Shown: positions 28,365 through 39,822 of the stretch, piece after piece
How positions within the stretch are numbered: the first letter of the stretch is position 1
Layout: every line of letters begins with the position of its first letter
Assembly: GCA_914767715.1 (NCBI GenBank)
Contig: OU612068.1
Location: 24,738,001 to 24,802,000 of the forward strand
Source of the DNA: Membranipora membranacea
Lineage: Eukaryota; Bryozoa; Gymnolaemata; Cheilostomatida; Membraniporidae
DNA: 64,000 nucleotides
Reading direction: 5' to 3'
Notes under the pieces: model-generated
What the model saw: only the letters and a program-made list of their open reading frames with translations
What the model was told of the DNA's origin: nothing
Databases searched by the model: none
Translations under genes and position numbers: made by a program

Positions 28365-29825
28365 ATGGAAACAGACTCCTCTGGATCGATTGGCTATGGA
28401 GCCGTACTGGGGCCTGAATGGTTTGATGGTACTTGGGATGACGCCTAGTGGACCTCTCAGAACATAGTGCTATTGGAGCCGTACCCTATCTTCGCGGCCC
28501 TACACATCTCGAGACACCAGATAAGTGATAGTTGCTTACTTATAAAAGCTGACAATTTGGCTTTAGTGTCCATTCTGACTAAGTTCTACTCACTCTACTC
28601 ACGCTGATAAACCAACTCTTAAACTGTGCATTTCAATCCTCATGACTCACAATATAGTAGATGGAATACACCCGTAGTGAGGATAACATTATCCCAGATA
28701 GACTCTCACGTGGGCAGGGGTGCTCAGTTTGGCTTAACACCAACACACGCCGCTACGTGCCAGACACTATAATATGTCAAAAACATATCAAAGGAGAGTT
28801 GATTAGGTATTTCCCCCGAATAATATTGAACTATTAAGTAATAAATCATGGTTGAAGAGAATTATTTTTTGTGGTTGTTTTAACCAAGTCAAAAATATAG
28901 TACGTACCTGGTTTTTTGCAGAAATTCGAGCCCTAGAACAGGAGGCTGGCTGTATCATTATGGCTTCCATTAGTGACAGCACTAGACGAGCCTACAACAG
29001 AGTCTTGGGCCGACTAGAGGAGTTCTGTGGCAGACACAATTCCCCAGATAAGTTTAGTTCTCGCACTATCGAACTATTTGTAATACAGCAGAGAAACTCT
29101 GGCCTGGGAGATAAGGCCCTAAGATCTAACCTCTCCGCCATTTGGTTTTATTGCAAAGCAAACGATTTGGCCCTAAACTTTGATTCACCGAGGCTACAAT
29201 TGATACTCCGAGGAGTGTCTAATACCCAGAACCCTAGGACCAGGCCAAACATGGCTTTTTGTCTGTCACTTTTGACAAAAATTTGTAACAGCGCTCATAA
29301 TCTACTGCATGGGCAGATTTCAACCACTGTCAGTGCACTGTTTACCCTATGTTTTTTTGGACTTCTGAGACCTAGTGAGGCAGTCATGCGCCTTCGTCAC
29401 CTTCCCATCAGTTACACAGAGAAAATATAGTGGTATACTAAAAAATGTTGATCATACATTTTAAATCTTTTAAACATTCCAGCATCCCTGTATCAGTGAA
29501 AGTCTACGCCTTTAATGAAAAGGCCATCTGCCCTGTTCAAAATTGGAAGAGGTACCTTAAAAAACATGCCTTGAATTCAGAGGACCCGTTATTTGATTTG
29601 TCTGCCTCCACCTTCGCAAATTATCTACGTCGGTGCATTTTGCATTGTGGAGCCACTGAGCATTTTACGCCCATGGCTTTCGTTGTGGTGGTGCTAGTTT
29701 CTATTCCTCGATTGGCATGGCTGATGCAACCCTTTGTGCCAAAGGAGGCTGGAAATCAACTGCTTTTTACATTATGTGAAGCCAAATGTAAACTACTACA
29801 GATATTGAGGAAAAATCAACGGCAA
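28365..29825 (+). mobile_element. DIRS-like tyrosine-recombinase retrotransposon, decayed
   Basis: The left part reads as the RNase H region of DIRS-type reverse transcriptases: DSSGSIGYGAVLGPEWFDGT at 28374 onward, then LEPYPIFAALHIS, ADNLALVSILTKF and a NIIPDRLSRGQ motif near 28685-28720. It is broken by in-frame stops (first at about 28446). The right part (28960-29825) is a tyrosine recombinase: an N-terminal helical core-binding region (DSTRRAYNRVLGRLEEFCGR), the catalytic Arg in FGLLRPSEAV and an HFKSFKHSSIP block. The H-x-x-R box is present but lies one frame over from the preceding exon-like frame (about 29672-29690), and the region of the nucleophile Tyr has lost bases (about 29770). 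Several frameshifts and stops show it is dead. The reverse transcriptase and terminal repeats were not found. Confidence 0.82.
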
Positions 29826-30120
29826 TTTCTTGTATTTTCAAAACAATAAACAGCCTTAAGATTTTATGGCGAAATTTTTCCCCTTTTTCTGGCCCTTGTA
29901 CCACGGATTTAGACCGATCATCCTCACGGTCTGGAGATTTCTGTTTGCGTTTGGAGACTAATCTTGGAGCGTGTGACTAACAATCACCCAAAATTCAAAT
30001 GGTCACAGCTGGGGTGGATCGGCATCCTATTCTTCGCCAAACTTTTATTGCCATGAATGAGATTTGTTCTTTATACCTGAAGTCTATTTCACGCGTTGCG
30101 TAAATAAAAGTATAAAGCAA
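29826..30120. other. Short gap between DIRS remnant and fold-back MITE
   Basis: No gene seen. It may contain the eroded right end of the DIRS element. Confidence 0.3.
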
Positions 30121-30634
30121 TAGACAGTTTTCTGAGCTCTTATTTATGCCTCAATTTGGGGTTGTCCTCTCTCCAGTTTGGTACTTTTAATCCACGCTGC
30201 ATAGGAAAAACCTGCTGAAAGAGGGTTATATTGAAAACCGCTAATGTAAGGATAAAAATGACTTTTGATTCAGAGTCTGCACCATTGAAAACCCTATGAA
30301 ACAGGGTTTCCAATTCATTGGAGGCTTGAATGTTGATAAATCTTTATTTTCGTGACGAAACTCATGAAAGATTCTGCCAATAATTGTCCGCAAAACAGGT
30401 GGAAAATGCTATAAGTGACTATCCAAATACTATAATTAATTCCCAAACTATGTCCATATGAGTTTTCAATGTTGCAGATTCTGAATCAAAAATAACTTTT
30501 ATCCTATTATAAGCGGTTTTCAAGATAACCCTCTTTTCAGCACGTTTTTCCTATGCGGCGTTGGCTAAAAGTAACAAGCTGGAGAGAGAACAACTCAAAA
30601 TTGAGGCCTAAATCAGAGCTAAAAAAACTGTCTA
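30121..30634. mobile_element. Fold-back MITE, TAGACAGTTTTCTGAGCTC family, copy 1
   Basis: The ends TAGACAGTTTT and AAAACTGTCTA are inverted copies. The whole 514 bp element is a long imperfect palindrome, for example GTCCTCTCTCC against GGAGAGAG, and GATTCAGAGTCTGCACCATT against AATGTTGCAGATTCTGAATC. Copies at 52471-52942 and 60350-60843. Confidence 0.88.
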
Positions 30635-31796
30635 TTTGTAAAATTGACATGAGAAAATATGAGGTTTTTTCAAAACTACCATCGGAATCACGGTCAGTGT
30701 TAATGTGAGTTATGTAAACTAGTCACTAAGATTGCGTTGAACCACCTGAATGACCTTGATATGACCCAATCTAACCCTGACTGACCAATATGTAGGGTCG
30801 AGTCATGTATCTGAGTTTAAATTATTTGATAATTGATTAGGTGACTACATGAAGTACCTATTGGGTAATCACGCCACTACATTAAAATACTGATCTACAA
30901 TTTATTTATTATCTCACTATTGTCAATTTTTAATATGATTATCTACAATATGTCACTGTACACACTGTTTTAAAATTATTTTGCAGGCAGTGACAGAAGA
31001 AACATATTTAGAAAAACAAAGAAAACAAGTAATTAATACTGATTGAAAAAGATTATATCGAGCAAGTTTAGTTGTTGAGCGTAACTGTGATGTTATTTTT
31101 GCCTTGGTGGGTTTCAACATATTAAAGCAGAAATGAAAGATGTATTTGTGTTGCAGTCTCAGAAAGCAGGGATAAGTAGAGATCACCAATTGGATATATG
31201 AGAGGTTAAAGTTAGAAAACTTATTTTATATTTCAGTTTCCTTATTTCTAGGAAACCATCTACTAGAACCAATAAGATGTGACCTTTCAGAATCTGCAAT
31301 CAGATTGGTTTAAAAATGAACAGAAGCCATTCTATTATTGGCTAGTTTGATTGGCTGAATGATAGTTTGACTGATAAATTGAAAACTTTGAAGCTCTTTT
31401 TCTAGACTATATGGTACATTTCGCCGAAGGGCCCTATATCTTTTGGCGCTAATTTCAAATCAGCTTGAGCAAGGAATTCAACTTATACTTTGTTAGAAAG
31501 CTCACAAAACAAGATGGACGAAGAATCTCAATTTTTTTGGTTTCCTAATTATCCCTGCTTTCTGAGACTGTGACACATTTTTTCTAATACATTGGAATGC
31601 TCACAATGTGTGTGGCAATATGGGGACCTTATGAGCACCATAAATGATTTAAACAATTTGTGGGGGTGTTCCCAGAGTTTATATCTACTGTCAAAAGTTG
31701 AAGGAAACGAATCACATCATCGGAGAAAGTTGTATTGTATACTGATGTCGGTTGAGGTGATGCTGCTTACACAATGAGCTCTCTATGGATTTGTCC

Positions 31797-31850
31797 TAGA
31801 ACAAGTTTGGTTCCTTTTTGAAATATCACTCAGGGAACAAACTTGTTCCA
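31797..31850. mobile_element. 54 bp MITE of the TAGAnCAAG family, 9 bp TSD
   Basis: The ends TAGAACAAGTTTG and CAAACTTGTTCCA are near-perfect inverted copies. The exact 9 bp direct repeat GATTTGTCC flanks it (31788-31796 and 31851-31859). Confidence 0.8.
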
Positions 31851-32365
31851 GATTTGTCCTCAGCCCACACAAACTGGGTTACGGAAATAAAATTGAATCA
31901 TGAATTAATACATTGAGGTATATTTGATACATAATCAATATGCCCCCACATCAGATTCATGCCATAGCACCTTATCATTACTGTGTTCCAAGTTTGCATG
32001 TACCTATACCTTATGAAATGAGATATAAATTGGGGCTCCCTGATTTTTTTTATTGAAGATTTAAGATTGGAGTTTTAAAGATGAAGAAAAGATTGAGTCA
32101 GCTTGAATGAAACCCAAGCGAAGACTTCCCCATTTCAAGGGAAAGTTGAAGAGAAGATCACCTTCATTTACTATTAAACCAGATTTTGGTTAAGTTTTAT
32201 GTTCAGTCAATTGGTTGTTTTAAAGTAGTGATTTTGAAGATGACAGTTTTATAATTGAGGATTGCTCTATTTTCCTACGAAGAAATAGCTAAGACAGCAT
32301 TGTGTAGGGAGGCCCATCATTATCTAGCACTTGATCCACTGCTGTTATTCAAATTTTTTTTAACA

Positions 32366-32371
32366 TTTATT
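32366..32371 (-). promoter_or_regulatory. AATAAA polyadenylation signal of the Mutator-like gene
   Basis: AATAAA on the minus strand lies about 29 bp past the stop codon at 32400. This supports a real 3' end at this place rather than a simple truncation. Confidence 0.5.
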
Positions 32372-32399
32372 GACAAGCAAACAGTTTTTTAGAGGCTTC

Positions 32400-33213
32400 C
32401 TAAGCTGCTTTGATCATAGATCGCTTCGCCACATCTTCTGCTTTGATGGAGATAGCTTGCATTTGGTCTTGGTACGATGTTGATGAGAGTGGTGATGGAA
32501 GATTTAGATATGCTGCTAGAGCAGTTGTTTCAGCGTGATGTCCTCCTATCGACGTTACGGCAGCAGTAAATCTCCGGTTTACAGAATATGTCCGCTTCGC
32601 ATCTATCAAAACAGATATTAGGAAATAGATAGTACTAGCAGCAATATGCGGGGAGTAAATACGTAGTATACACCTAGTAGCAGTACAATTACTACAGGAG
32701 TACAGTGCACTTACTTAGTACAGTGTGCTTACTTAGTAGTACACTTGCAGTTTACAGTTCTTGTTTGAGAACTAGAACTAGTTTATCACAAGCAAGAATA
32801 CCAGACATACCTGCGTGAGTGAGTCTTTTGCTGAGTTCTAGGGACTGAGAGAAACTGCAGCTAGTACATCTAAACTCTAACTTCTGTGCTAGTCCTCCAA
32901 GGTTACATATCTGTACATGAAGTCCCGAATCACATTCTGAGCAGTGCATATGTTCAGAAAGAAAAGGAACTAGCAAGTCCATATTCACCAAACTATTTCC
33001 TAGTGTATCTGTTTCAGAGTGAGACTGAGAGCGATTGTTGTTGTCATTACTGATTGACTCAAGATGTTTACAGAGTTTTTTGGCACTGGAACTGTGACCA
33101 ACAGGTTCCTGTGGTACACTCTCTGTACATTCAGCTGCCTTTCTTTTCATATTCTCCTTGTTAGGATTTCTTTTCTTAGATCTGCTTTGATTTCTTTTTG
33201 TTTTATCACCCAT
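32400..33213 (-). CDS. Mutator-like transposase N-terminal domain protein, 2 exons
   Basis: Exon 1 at 33213-32811 and exon 2 at 32602-32400, with donor GTATGT, acceptor TTTGATAG and a phase 1 join, encode 201 residues. Exon 1 starts MGDKTKRNQSRSKKRNPNKE, a basic leader likely to act as a nuclear signal, then a Ser-rich linker. A zinc-binding pair follows (MHCSECDSG and FRCTSCSFSQSLELSKRL). Exon 2 reads AKRTYSVNRRFTAAVTSIGG, LNLPSPLSSTSY and ends SMIKAA-stop. This matches the N-terminal part of the Mutator-like proteins common in invertebrates (zinc pair, YxVNxR, LNMPxP, SMxKAA). The catalytic RNase H-like part that normally follows is absent, and a poly(A) signal is close behind the stop. It may be a truncated transposon or a domesticated DNA-binding piece. 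Confidence 0.75.
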
Positions 33214-33356
33214 TTTTACTAAATTTTGAATTTGAATATACAGGATATGGATAAAACAGGATGTGTTCACTGAGCATGTGTAGGATGAACAGCCAATCAC
33301 AAAGCAACATAAACATTATCACATGGTGTGCTTTCACTTCAGAGATTAAGATTTTA

Positions 33357-33828
33357 AGGTCCAACACCTCTATTTATTTCCCCATTGCTTTACATGCAAA
33401 CTATGTTGACTTGTCACCTCAATAGGCCTGCTTCAGGTTCTTTCAATTCTTTAACCATAGCACTCAAAATGATGGTATACTTCTGCTCCTCCATATTGGT
33501 GACTATGGGTTGAAAATTCGTTGTCAGAATTTTTCAGTGGCCCCATATGTAAGACCATTGCATTTATCACACATTTCCGGTCTAATTTCTATGAGCCAAT
33601 CCGTATGCATTGATCTTCAAAAAATGAAATTGCAAAAAAGATTTTCAAACTTTAATTCAATAAATTTCCATTGCAAATACACCTGAAAATATTAACAGAG
33701 TTCAATATCACTGATAGCAGTGCTTTTGAATTGGCTACAGCCTCATTTGTCATCATCATACTAATCATTTTATTTTGGAGGATGGGTGCAACAAGTTGAC
33801 CTTCACCCAATTACAGGTGTATTACCTA
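33357..33828. mobile_element. 472 bp repeat, copy 1
   Basis: This is a direct copy of 35180-35651 of identical length, with only about two differences seen by eye. The ends AGGTCCAACACC and GGTGTATTACCT are inverted matches at 9 of 12 positions, suggesting a non-autonomous DNA transposon. It begins 144 bp upstream of the start codon of the minus-strand Mutator-like gene. Confidence 0.85.
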
Positions 33829-34439
33829 ATAGTGACCGGACTGACGGCAACGGGTCTTCAAAGTTGGTCACATACGACCTCTGTTGGTACGCTTGCATGG
33901 TGCGAAGTTCGGAGGCGATCCATCCATAGCGTGACTGGCCACGGCCATTTGACCATAAGACCGTTGCCCTCAAAACTCACCTTGTCAGGCTTTGCTCCCT
34001 TATTGGTCTCTAAAATGGTATCTTGCTTAGGTTGCAGCTTACAGATATACAATGTTCATGACCATCATCGGCAAAGTCTGCAGCGACGGCTCAGGTTGTC
34101 TACAGACATAAGACAGAAGAGATGTTAAGCTAAAGTGTGACGTATACATGTCATTTGGAAGTAACTTTTCCTTGTCAAGCGGGGAGATAACTTCAAATAA
34201 TGACCCAATGACTGAAGATATAGTTGTTTATTGAGTAATGGGGTGGGGTTTTGACCTTCAGAAATGCATTCAAGGAGACACTCATTAATTCAACACACTT
34301 AAATCTAGTTATAGTCTTATAAAGAAGAAGAAGAGAGAACAAGTCCGGACTTGCCCGACAGTTGCAAATTCATGTGCTGTAAGCACCAGACGAAGTGTTT
34401 TATGAGGTTAAGATATAGTATAGTCATATTGATTGAGGA
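33829..34439. other. Spacer between the two 472 bp repeats, left part
   Basis: Short open frames on both strands, none recognised. Confidence 0.3.
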
Positions 34440-34900
34440 TTGGGGTGTAATATTGGGGTTCGGGGTTGGCAGCCTGAGGTATGTGAGCCAAATTTGGGGT
34501 TTTGGGGTCAGCTTTTGGGGTTTAGGGGTCAGGTTCGGGGTCAATATTTGGGGTTTGCAGTTCGCAGTTTGGGGTTTGCAGCCTACACTCTGGGGTTCAC
34601 GGCCTACTTTCTGGGGTTTGGGGGTCATAAACGAGGGTTTGGTGTTTAGATGTCAGTTTTTGGGGTTTGGGGGTCAGGTTTTGGGGTTTGGGGGTCCTTT
34701 TTTGGGGTTTGAGGGTCAATATTTGGGGTTTGCAGTTCACACTTTGGGGTTTGCAGCTCACAGTTTGGGGTTTGCAGCATGAATGAAGTTTGGGGTTTGC
34801 AGCTCGCATTTTGGGGTTTGAAGCTTGAAGTTTTGGGTTAAAAGCTGGCAGTTTTGAATTTTTGGGCTCAAAAGCGGATTCAGGGGTCAACAGTTGGGGT
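34440..34900 (+). repeat. G-rich TTTGGGGTTTG minisatellite
   Basis: About twenty irregular units of two types, TTTGGGGTTTGCAG plus TTCGCA or CTCACA, and TTTTGGGGTTTGGGGGTCA, all with the G-rich strand as plus. The dense GGGG runs recall TTGGGG-type telomere DNA and could form G-quadruplexes. Open frames through it are a by-product of the repeat. Confidence 0.93.
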
Positions 34901-35010
34901 TCAACACGACGACATGTTGCTCAGCTAACCCAGCACTCTTTTCCATCACATATCTTCTTAGTACCAATATGATTATGTTAACCTAGTTCATACAGGACAA
35001 GCCACCAGCC

Positions 35011-35026
35011 CACCCCCCCCCCCCCT
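35011..35026. repeat. Poly-C tract
   Basis: A run of about 14 C, just right of the G-rich minisatellite and of opposite base skew. Confidence 0.85.
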
Positions 35027-35179
35027 CATGCCCAACCCTACCGGTGCCCACCAATGTCACCAACCCTTAAATGTTCCATAACCTACCCAGCCAGGTCACT
35101 GAATAATGTTTTTCCTTTGAAGTTGCTATATTTACTGCAGTCAGCTGATGGTGCAAGTTTGTCTGCTAGTTCTACTATT

Positions 35180-35651
35180 AGGTCCAACACCTCTATTTAT
35201 TTCCCCATTGCTTTACATGCAAACTATGTTGACTTGTCACCTCAATAGGCCTGCTTCAGGTTCTTTCAATTCTTTAACCATAGCACTCAAAATGATGGTA
35301 TACTTCTGCTCTTCCATATTGGTGACTATGGGTTGAAAATTCGTTGTCAGAATTTTTCAGTGGCCCCATATGTAAGACCATTGCATTTATCACACATTTC
35401 CGGTCTAATTTCTATGAGCCAATCCGTATGCATTGATCTTCAAAAAATGAAATTGCAAAAAAGATTTTCAAACTTTAATTCAATAAATTTCCATTGCAAA
35501 TACACCTGAAAATATTAACAGAGTTCAATATCACTGATAGCAGTGCTTTTGAATTGGCTACAGCCTCATTTGTCATCATCATACTAATCATTTTATTTTG
35601 GAGGATGGGTGCAACAAGTTCACCTTCACCCAATTACAGGTGTATTACCTA
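35180..35651. mobile_element. 472 bp repeat, copy 2
   Basis: Near-identical direct copy of 33357-33828. The pair encloses the G-rich minisatellite. Confidence 0.85.
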
Positions 35652-36214
35652 GTGCACCTAGTTAGGATGCAATGAGCTCTATTAAAAGTCAAAGTTTGAT
35701 GTCTGTTATATTATTGGTCACTTATCAAAAACATGACATTTCATTGGCTACTGACAATTTAAACTTTGAGCAAATTGATTTAAGCAGGAGAGGATAATCC
35801 TGAGTTCGGTTTTTAGAGGGTTCGTAGTTCGTGAGTTCGTGGTTCGGTTTTTCGTACCTACCCCAAATCCAGTGGCAGCTGAAAATTGATTTTGTGAATT
35901 TTTCTTGGCACTGGTAGTGCACACTTTGAATGAGCTTTTGACCATGTTATAGTTGTTTTACAAGCTTTTAATGTTGATATTCCTTTTCTACACATATTCT
36001 TTGACTATAAAAGCTGTATTTCTCTAAATTGAAATGAAGAAAATTTTTTCCAAAATTAACCACTCCTTCTACCTTAAAATGATGTTCATCCTATTGTGCC
36101 AAGATCAAACAAAAATAAATTCATATGGAATAAATAAATAACGAAGAAATATGGAAGATAGAAACTAACAATGAAAATGGTTATGTCTTAGACATGAAAT
36201 ACCTACATAAATGC

Positions 36215-37080
36215 ATATTGTCGGAATGACTTTAAATTGTTTGCAGACCTGATATATTGCGGAAAGATATTGAAAACCATAGAAAGATTGCAAAGAAAAT
36301 TGTTCGATGGAGGTTTCAGATAATGCGTGTCTCTCATCTGAAAACGATGTATATTAAATGAAAACTGCTCACATATACAACCTGGAGCCAACATATTAAG
36401 TATTTTATAGCCATAAATGGCAGAGAAATAACTGGCAAGCTGTGGTAAGGGGAGAAGATTTAATGATCTTGAAAGATCCTGTGTTGATATCAGATGCTTT
36501 GGAATGAAATGAACAAAGGCGATAAACCTAAAAGCCCGCTTCTGTAGTAAAAATATTGGATTTGTTATGTGAGCAGGGGCTATGTTATAGTAAATATGAA
36601 TACCATAGATTAAATAACAGAAAATGAAATAGTGGTAAAAGGTCATCACCAGTTTCCTTCCAATGCAAAATCTGCATTGCTGAAAAAGTGCAAGATTAGC
36701 CTTCAGCTTTTTTGAAATAAATATTCAACATGATCAGTCCATGAAAGTGTGTCATGTATCATATAGCAAAGGAGTTTAGTTTTGGCTTGTCTCTCAAGTT
36801 CAGAGCCAGAAATTGATAATGAAAATTTTGTGTTGGGTGATGCATTATAAAGAAGATAGTGTGATTTTTGGAAGCATCCCATAACGGTTTTGTATTATGT
36901 GAGTCACTATTTTTGACTGGGTCCTCCATGTGTTATTTCTTTTTCTTACGGATCAAGTTTGCACTAGATTTCTTTTGATACGACAGTTAACCCAATCCTT
37001 GCCTGATTTGAATGTATCCCGCAACTTCATCTCCCTTCTCACTTCATCATCCATCCACACATGAGCTTGTGGACATCCAC
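36215..37080 (-). mobile_element. Non-LTR retrotransposon (LINE) fragment, minus strand
   Basis: The frame at 36650-36203 reads as the C-terminal part of a LINE reverse transcriptase, with IYYNIAPAHITN, the typical LQKRAFRFI and a DTHYLKPPS...FKSFRQY end. Upstream are shifted pieces matching the linker before it (LSWTDHVEYLFQK). Further up is a segment like the spacer between endonuclease and reverse transcriptase (DEVRREMKLRDTFKSGKDW). The central catalytic part is deleted and frames are broken, so it is dead. Confidence 0.7.
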
Positions 37081-37299
37081 AGATGAGCTTGTGCACATTG
37101 ACTTCTGTTATGTACCTCATATCCAAACATGACTGGTATTGGTATAGCCTTGCTGATATACGTTGTTCAAATTCTTTGTACTCCTGTCCTTTTGTGAGCC
37201 AACCACTACATGCTAGTTCCGCATCACTCACTTGTAACAATATGGTGGACCTTTTCGAAGCAAGCCTTATATCTCCTGCAGAAAATTGAATTGAAAAAA

Positions 37300-39075
37300 G
37301 TTTATGAGTTCTTTTTTTGTTGATGTGGCTGTTCTTTTATTTCTTTAATGATTGATACCAAAAGTTTTGTAGGCTATAAGTATTTTGCAAAGCCTGAATT
37401 GATAATTTATGCTGGAATTTGAATCCTGATCAGAGGCTCATTGCCATCATTATTACATAATCATGATGATGATGTAAATAATATTTACATAATCATCACT
37501 ACTATAAGCAATACACCATTAGAAATTTATGGAAGTTCTTAAATGTATTGACCTTAATACAAACCTCCATTTCTATATAATTCATCTGATGACGATCACG
37601 CATGCCATCACTACCTCGATGAAGATCACAAATTTTTAGGAAACCCTCCCAAACTCCATTGATTAGTTTTGAAATTTGTCTTTTGGTTTGATCAGAAATG
37701 CAGGTCCAAAAACCATAACATGAAATGACTAGAGAATATCAGGCGTGGTTGTTACAATTAGCAAAACAGCGCGGTATTGGTCACTTCATGTAATTATAAA
37801 TAGAAATGTGTAAAACTATATTTATATCATCCTGATGACTAACAAAATTTAACGCAGCCATGGTACTTTGTCCACACATCAGATAACTGCTCAGGAGACA
37901 GCCTTTTATGAATATTCAAGGTCAAATTGATACTAGGAGATCATTGAAAGCTGTAATAGAAAACAATTGATTCTATACCATATATATATATTTGTTTGAA
38001 AGATATCCCTAGAATACTAGAATTATATGTAGAATGATGACATTAGCTTGATATCTTGCTTTTTAAAACTTTTTAATATTGTATTTGGGATCATGTCTAA
38101 TAGTTTTCCCAGTTGAAACCTCCCAAATATTTGTTGTGAGTCGCAGTGACCACTGAAAGTTCATTTTGGGGCAAAAAGTGCCCGTTTTAAATTGAGCCCT
38201 CTGTGCCTTACTATAAAGGTATTTGATTAGTTTTTGCTTTCACCATATAGAGGAGGCATTGGGCTAAACTGGAGGAGTGACATTTTAGTGAAACTTCATA
38301 TTTTTAGGCCTCCTGTCTTTGAGACTCAAACTTGATTATGCAATAGAAAAAGGGCCATTTCTGACCCCTAATTACATGTGACCCCAAAAAAAATAAAATT
38401 TCCAATTTATTATACCATTTTGGTCTTGCACTTTCACTTCCATCCATAATCTTACCAGATTACAGATCCTTGTTGTCACAACTGTAACAAATAATAACCC
38501 AAATTTTCACTAAATTTGGACAAAATGTTCCAGCCAAAAATTTGAAATTCAGAAATATGTCAGTCAAATTTGTTGTCGGCATGATGAACAGCAGGAGATT
38601 GTCTAGATTTTGATTGAAGCGATTATTGATTATGGCTTTATATCTTGAGATATTTGGATTTTTGTGGCTAAACTAGCTTTAATTGGTCCACAACATGCAC
38701 TCCTTTTCAGCCAAAAAACTGAAAATAGGTTAAACAACATGTCATACACACCAGCTTATATTACACTAGAGAGCATTTCCGAGGTTTGGATCGTGGCGTT
38801 TGATGATAAATTCAATAGTAGAGGAGTTAGGAGCATAACCATTTCTCTCTCGATGCTAAACAATCACCCAAAAAAGGTGATCAATTGTTGTACACGATGT
38901 GCTTTGCAAGTTATACTGCACAGATTTTCATCACGATTTTGCATAACGTAATTTACTGCGTGATTTTGCCCATTGCTGCCTATATGTTTTCAATGTATTT
39001 TAGTTGATGTACAATTAATCAAGTAATAAACATGCGGTTTAAATAAATTTGGGATATTAAAAATAAGTCAGACTA
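37300..39075. other. Intergenic, no gene recognised
   Basis: AT-rich DNA with short non-coordinated open frames. No repeat with clear ends was identified. Confidence 0.4.
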
Positions 39076-39800
39076 CTAGCAACGTGTCAGTGAAAGAATT
39101 TTTGAGATGGGACAAGTAGTTCCTGAGAAACTGAAAAGGCGATATATCACGTTAAGTAATGTGTCATGGTATCGTTGAAATTGGTTTACCGCCATAATGA
39201 CATCGAGAGTATATTCAATTCTTTTTTTTGTCTCCGTTATCGCTCTCAAATTGTCTCTGTATTCTTCTAAAAGAGAAAAGTCTCTAGGTGGGCAATGCAC
39301 ATGACCTTGATAAAAGTGACATATTGCCCAAAGAAAATTAAATCATCAAGTAGTATGATATGGTGTTCTATTTAATTAATAATAATGATTATCCTAACAG
39401 ACTGGGAGCAGCCGTGGTGCAATGGGTAAGGCATTGGGTTCAATTCTCGGCAGATCACGTGGTGTCAGGAAGAGCATCCGACCTCAAATGCTCCTGTTCC
39501 TCATCAGGATCCAGTCCGTAGACCCGCACTGATACCGGATATAAAAAACAACATTTGACATCGTGGTTTCTCACACGGTATCACAGGGTATCAAGACTAT
39601 AAATGGGCGTCAGTGAGTTTATTATCCTAACAGAATTTTAGAGTAATAGAAGGATGAAACCCTGATTGTCACCACATGAGATAAGCAGCAGGGGGAGGTA
39701 AGTTTTGGTTATAATTCAGCGTAGAAAAGATTAGCTCTGTACCTTGAGAACTTATTTGCAGTGAAGATAAGGTGAAGATCAAAACAAGCAAATGAATCAT
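39076..39800 (-). CDS. Candidate small secreted protein, 2 exons
   Basis: Exon 1 at 39800-39743 encodes MIHLLVLIFTLSSLQISSQ, a typical signal peptide, and ends in phase 1 at GTACAG. Exon 2 at 39305-39076 begins at an ATCAAG acceptor in matching phase, giving 95 residues. The mature part starts GHVHCPPRDFSLLEEYRDNL, continues as a helical segment (AITETKKRIEYTLDVIMAVN) and ends SFSGTTCPISKILSLTRC, with three cysteines in all. No membrane span. I do not recognise it; the size and helical pattern suit a secreted cytokine- or effector-like peptide, but that is only a guess. The intron carries a SINE with intact duplications. A TATAAATA on the minus strand (39822-39815) is only about 15-22 bp before the ATG, too close to be its normal TATA box. 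Confidence 0.5.
39402..39620 (+). mobile_element. tRNA-derived SINE with 14 bp target-site duplication
   Basis: The body begins with a polymerase III box A-like GTGGTGCAATGGGTAAGG and a box B-like GGGTTCAATTC. It continues with GTCAGGAAGAGCATCCGAC, a block I associate with invertebrate SINEs. The exact 14 bp direct repeat ATTATCCTAACAGA flanks it (39388-39401 and 39621-39634), so the insertion is recent. Confidence 0.9.
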
Positions 39801-39814
39801 GGTCAAAGCTGTGC

Positions 39815-39822
39815 TATTTATA
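39815..39822 (-). promoter_or_regulatory. TATAAATA box upstream of the candidate secreted protein
   Basis: A good TATA match on the minus strand, but close to the proposed ATG at 39800. If it is the true promoter, transcription would start near or inside the proposed first codons and translation might begin elsewhere. Confidence 0.3.

Larger units (their letters stand above)
30635..32399. other. Intergenic, includes a repeat shared with 47.2-47.6 kb
   Basis: About 31720-32000 aligns with 47220-47540 (TGATGCTGCTTA, GAACAAGTTT, GATTTGTCCT-AGCCCACACA, CATCAGATnCATGC). No gene was recognised. The right end is the 3' flank of the minus-strand Mutator-like gene. Confidence 0.55.

Noticed and set aside
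34317-34890. Long open frames on both strands through the G-rich minisatellite
   Set aside because: The frames are a by-product of repeat units lacking stop codons. The amino acid pattern simply mirrors the DNA repeat.
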